Assembly: GCA_900770055.1 (NCBI GenBank)
Contig: CAAGJD010000023.1
Span: forward strand, 1 to 27,367
DNA from: Acholeplasmatales bacterium
Lineage (GTDB): Bacteria; Bacillota_I; Bacilli_A; Acholeplasmatales; Anaeroplasmataceae
Direction of reading: 5' to 3'
DNA: 27,367 nt
Shown piece after piece: positions 24,684-27,367 of this stretch. Every line of letters starts with the position of its first letter. Position 1 is the stretch's first letter. The notes beneath the pieces were generated by a model, which ran no database searches, was not told the DNA's origin, and saw only the letters and a program-made list of their open reading frames with translations. The translations under genes and the position numbers were made by a program.

Positions 24684-25615
24684 TCTTCATTACCTCCTCT
24701 TTTGGCCTTTTCGTCAACCTTTTGAACGAATTCCAAAGCTGCGTGATGACCTAATAGCTTAAGCTTTTCATTCATTGCAGCAGATTCAACAAGTAAAGCA
24801 ACAGAACGTCCTGGAAGAACAGGTATTGTAAGCTTAACAAGTTCTGTATCAAAATATTTAATAGTTGTTGTTTCAATACCTAAGCGGTCATAATATTTAT
24901 CATTATTCCAAGACTCAAGCTCAACAACTAATCTAATCATTTTCTTTTCACGGAAAGCACCAGCCCCAAACATTGTAACAACATCTACAACACCAATACC
25001 TCTAATTTCCATATATCTTTTTAGTATTTCCGGACTAGCTCCACTTAATATACCTGGTTCCTTTTGGTATATTTCAACTAGATCATCGGCGATTAGCTGA
25101 TGTCCCATTTTTATAAGGTCTAAAGCTGTTTCTGATTTACCTACACCACTTTTACCAATAATCAAAGTACCCATACCATTAATATCTAGAAGTGTACCAT
25201 GAACTGATATTCTTTCTGCTACCTTATCCTGTAAATATGTATATAATTTAGAGGATATTTGCGTTGTTCTTAAATTAGCTCTAAAAATACAAATACCATA
25301 TTTTTCAGCCATATCATAAAATATTGGATTAATAATGACATTTTTTGAAAATACAATACATGGTGGCTTTCTTTTAAAAATATTTTCAACATTTTCTAAT
25401 ATTTTTTGAGGTCCTTGCAAATGAAGGAAGCTTGCGTCCTTTGATCCAACTAATAATAGTCTTTTGTTATCAAAATAATCAAAATAGCCAGCAAATTCAA
25501 GACCTGGTCTTGAAATCATATCCTCATAAATTTTAGCATCTAAACCAGATGACCCAGCTAATAGCTCAAGTTTATTATCCTCTGCCATTTGTCTAACATA
25601 TACAAAATCGCCCAT
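24680..25615 (-). CDS. hprK: HPr kinase/phosphorylase
   Basis: Bifunctional sensor enzyme of carbon catabolite control. It phosphorylates HPr on Ser46 with ATP, or removes that phosphate by phosphorolysis, giving pyrophosphate. The 311-aa length is standard. The N-terminal domain spans about 1-130; the C-terminal kinase domain has H139 in SVHGTLLD, Walker A GKSGVGKS at 154-161, ADDLVEI around D177-D178, and the HprK signature MEIRGIGVVDV at 202-212. The C-terminal PVLPGRSVALLVESAAMN is also typical. AGGAGG precedes the ATG at 25615. It is followed, with a four-base overlap, by the Lgt-PpaX fusion, whose pyrophosphatase half removes the product of the phosphorylase reaction. Its presence implies HPr and CcpA-type regulation elsewhere in the genome. 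Confidence 0.97.
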   Translation of the reverse strand: MGDFVYVRQMAEDNKLELLAGSSGLDAKIYEDMISRPGLEFAGYFDYFDNKRLLLVGSKDASFLHLQGPQKILENVENIFKRKPPCIVFSKNVIINPIFYDMAEKYGICIFRANLRTTQISSKLYTYLQDKVAERISVHGTLLDINGMGTLIIGKSGVGKSETALDLIKMGHQLIADDLVEIYQKEPGILSGASPEILKRYMEIRGIGVVDVVTMFGAGAFREKKMIRLVVELESWNNDKYYDRLGIETTTIKYFDTELVKLTIPVLPGRSVALLVESAAMNEKLKLLGHHAALEFVQKVDEKAKRGGNEE

Positions 25616-25624
25616 ATTTACCTC

Positions 25625-26152
25625 CTATAATGTTGGAAATTTTTTCATAAAGTAGCCATCAATTATCTTATATAGAATTCTAGCAAGTGGAAGATAAATT
25701 AGCCACATACTAGAATGAACAAATATCTTAATTACTGATGAATTTAAGATAAACGCAAGTCCCATTAATAAAATGAAAATACTAATAGGGATATAGCTTT
25801 TATTATTAGGATCATATTTATACCAATATATGTGATCATAAATAATCAATACTATGCTAATAATAAACGCTATAACAATTATTAACCATTTATTATCAAG
25901 TATTATACTGTCCTTCATAAAACCAAATATCGTAAGTGATAATATAATACCAATTATTATTCTTAATAAAATACCTGAGATTTTTAATAATATAGTAGAA
26001 AATAAAGATCTATTATTAGCCTTAATTAACGTATTTATTAAGTTTTCTAATATCTCTATTTCCTCTTGATCATCATTATTTTCTTTTAAGACATTAATGA
26101 TTTCAAGCATTTCCTTAAGCTTTTCATCATTATCTTTTTTATTATCAGGCAT
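25625..26152 (-). CDS. Membrane protein with N-terminal coiled coil, first gene of the hprK operon
   Basis: 175-aa protein that I do not recognise. Residues 1 to about 48 are highly charged and helical (KKDNDEKLKEMLEIINVLKE, EEIEILENLINTL), likely a short coiled coil in the cytoplasm. About four hydrophobic segments follow, near 55-78, 90-106, 121-137 and 141-160, with a basic end (YFMKKFPTL). No enzyme motif is visible. It starts at the ATG at 26152 after a GGTGAT Shine-Dalgarno, and ends nine bases before hprK. In Bacillus the gene ahead of hprK is also a small membrane protein (YvlD), but I see no convincing similarity, so I treat it as positional only. It is expressed from the promoter at 26177-26205. 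Confidence 0.8.
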   Translation of the reverse strand: MPDNKKDNDEKLKEMLEIINVLKENNDDQEEIEILENLINTLIKANNRSLFSTILLKISGILLRIIIGIILSLTIFGFMKDSIILDNKWLIIVIAFIISIVLIIYDHIYWYKYDPNNKSYIPISIFILLMGLAFILNSSVIKIFVHSSMWLIYLPLARILYKIIDGYFMKKFPTL

Positions 26153-26176
26153 CTAATCACCACTTTTCAGCATTTT

Positions 26177-26205
26177 ATTATATAACAATATTATTATTTA
26201 TTCAA
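26177..26205 (-). promoter_or_regulatory. Sigma-A promoter of the hprK-lgt/ppaX-whiA operon
   Basis: The minus strand has TTGAAT (26205-26200), a 17-bp spacer and a perfect TATAAT (26182-26177), about 25 bases before the first ATG. No other promoter or terminator is evident until the end of whiA. Confidence 0.82.
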
Positions 26206-26236
26206 ATATTATAAAATTGGCTACAAAAAGTAGCCA
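26206..26236 (-). terminator. Intrinsic terminator of uvrA
   Basis: On the minus strand a perfect 7-bp stem TGGCTAC / GTAGCCA with a TTTTT loop (26236-26218), followed by ATTTTATAATATTT. It begins four bases after the uvrA stop. Confidence 0.82.
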
Positions 26237-26240
26237 TATT

Positions 26241-27347
26241 TTATTCTAATAAAGGCTTAAGATATTTTCCTGTATAGGATTCTTTAACCTTAACTAAATC
26301 CTCAGGTCTACCACTAAATAATAGTGTACCACCCTTATTACCACCCTCAGGTCCCATATCAATAATATAATCAGCAAGCTTAATGACATCTAAATTATGC
26401 TCAATTATTAATACTGTTGCTTTATTATCAGCAATTCTACCAATAACATCCATTAATCTTTTAATATCATCTGTATGTAAGCCTGTTGTTGGCTCGTCCA
26501 TAATATATAGAGTTTTTGGTGATATTCTTGAATTAAGCTCATAAGCAAGCTTAACTCTTTGAGCCTCTCCACCAGATAGTGTAGTTGATGATTGTCCAAG
26601 CTTAAGATATCCAAGTCCTACATCAACAAGTGTTTGAAGCTTTGACTTAATTTTAGGGAAAGCATCAAAAAAATCTAAAGCATCCTCAATAGTCATTTCA
26701 AGAACATCATAAATATTCTTTCCTTTAAATTTAATCTCTAGAGTCTCTGATTGAAATCTTTTACCCTTACATACCTCACAAGGCACATAAACATCAGGTA
26801 AAAATTGCATAGAAATTCTTTTTACTCCATCACCAGAGCAGGCTTCACATCTTCCACCCTTAACATTAAATGAGAATTTACCCTTATCATAGCCTTTGAT
26901 TTTAGCATCTGTTGTTTGACTAAACAATTCTCTAATATCATCAAAAACACCAGTATAGGTTGCAGGATTTGATCTTGGAGTCCTACCAATTGGCTGTTGC
27001 GAAATATGAATAATTCTATCTATTTCATCTAAGCCTATAATAGAATCAACCTTACCAGGTACTACCTTCTTAGACCCATATAGCTTAACATAAGCATTTT
27101 TATATAAAACCTCATTAATTAAAGAGGATTTACCACTACCAGAAACACCAGTAATACATGTAACAACACCTAATGGGATATCAACATCTACCCCCTTTAA
27201 ATTATTTTGTCTTGCTCCTCTTATTTTAATATATCTTCCATCTAAGACTCTTCTTTGTTTAGGTATCTCTATCTTATATCTTTTAGCAAGATAATTACCA
27301 GTTATACTACTATGATTATTCATAACCTCCTGTGGAGTGCCTTGAGC
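26241..27347 (-). CDS. uvrA: Excinuclease ABC subunit A, C-terminal part only
   Basis: Damage-recognition ATPase of nucleotide excision repair, acting as a dimer with UvrB. Only the last 368 residues of about 940 are present, covering the second ATPase module. Seen: Walker A GVSGSGKSS, a zinc finger with CEAC ... CEVC, the ABC signature LSGGEAQRVKLA, Walker B with LYIMDEPTTGLH and the switch IIEHNLDVI. The longest frame appears to begin with a GTG, but that codon lies inside the Illumina adapter; real sequence begins at 27347 (AQGTPQEV...), continuing in frame from the missing part. The gene is followed by its own terminator. uvrB, its usual upstream partner, would lie beyond the contig end. 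Confidence 0.97.
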   Translation of the reverse strand, partial: AQGTPQEVMNNHSSITGNYLAKRYKIEIPKQRRVLDGRYIKIRGARQNNLKGVDVDIPLGVVTCITGVSGSGKSSLINEVLYKNAYVKLYGSKKVVPGKVDSIIGLDEIDRIIHISQQPIGRTPRSNPATYTGVFDDIRELFSQTTDAKIKGYDKGKFSFNVKGGRCEACSGDGVKRISMQFLPDVYVPCEVCKGKRFQSETLEIKFKGKNIYDVLEMTIEDALDFFDAFPKIKSKLQTLVDVGLGYLKLGQSSTTLSGGEAQRVKLAYELNSRISPKTLYIMDEPTTGLHTDDIKRLMDVIGRIADNKATVLIIEHNLDVIKLADYIIDMGPEGGNKGGTLLFSGRPEDLVKVKESYTGKYLKPLLE

Positions 27348-27367
27348 AGATCGGAAGAGCACACGTC
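27348..27367 (+). other. Illumina adapter (read 2 side), not genomic
   Basis: The last 20 bases, AGATCGGAAGAGCACACGTC, match the start of the Illumina index/read-2 adapter. Genomic sequence ends at 27347. Confidence 0.97.

Noticed and set aside
21..27347. Alternative genetic code (TGA = Trp)
   Set aside because: hprK and the walJ-like gene end with TGA at ATGA overlaps, and Trp positions in conserved motifs use TGG.
21..27347. CRISPR array, IS element, prophage, tRNA or rRNA
   Set aside because: I saw no direct-repeat array, transposase, phage gene or recognisable RNA gene on either strand.
27348..27362. Apparent GTG start of uvrA giving MLFRS
   Set aside because: The codons are translated adapter; uvrA is simply truncated at 27347.

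Overview
The window is one metagenomic or draft-assembly contig of about 27.3 kb. It is flanked on each side by exactly 20 bases of Illumina adapter, so the genomic part runs from 21 to 27347 and both terminal genes (leuS, uvrA) are cut by the contig ends. The DNA is AT-rich. The gene set is that of a low-GC Bacillota: WhiA, HPr kinase, PpaX, Lgt, a WalJ-like hydrolase next to RlmH, a DUF378 protein and a YjcZ-like mini-protein. TGA is used as a stop (hprK, the WalJ-like gene) and TGG as Trp, so this is genetic code 11, not a code-4 Mycoplasma. A gut-type member of class Bacilli (Erysipelotrichales, RF39 or a related lineage) is my inference. No rRNA, tRNA, IS element, phage module or CRISPR was seen.

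Layout. (1) 21-3440, minus strand: leuS (3' end missing), a small membrane protein, and a stand-alone CinA C-terminal/PncC domain. (2) 3510-7936, minus: a compact uxaB-uxaA-uxaC operon with a good promoter, an inverted repeat between promoter and first gene, and a terminator. It converts D-galacturonate to tagaturonate, altronate and KDG. (3) 8076-9568, minus: a WalJ-like metallo-beta-lactamase protein and RlmH (ATGA overlap), plus a 33-codon YjcZ-like single-pass protein. (4) 9744-15982, plus: two very large lipoproteins (1085 and 993 aa) overlapping by one base. They are homologous at their C-termini and look like highly diverged PrsA/SurA-type foldases. (5) 16059-19553, minus: cysK, a stop-truncated remnant of an Rrf2/CymR-type regulator, and tex. 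(6) 19600-22208: a single-pass membrane protein, a 69-aa protein with an unusual regulatory region, and a LolA-like lipoprotein divergent from a DUF378 protein across interlocked promoters. (7) 22226-26152, minus: an operon of a membrane protein, hprK, a fused lgt-ppaX gene and whiA. (8) 26241-27347: the C-terminal part of uvrA.

How the genes fit together. HprK produces pyrophosphate when it dephosphorylates Ser46-P-HPr by phosphorolysis, and PpaX removes it. Here PpaX is joined covalently to the membrane enzyme Lgt. Lgt in turn acylates lipoproteins such as the two giant ones and the LolA-like one in this window. The uxa operon indicates pectin-derived hexuronate use. Most transcription units have a recognisable sigma-A promoter with 16-17 bp spacing and an intrinsic terminator, which lets several start codons be corrected to sites downstream of the longest ORF. 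The most unusual items are the tandem giant foldase-like lipoproteins, the Lgt-PpaX fusion and the CymR-like remnant beside cysK.
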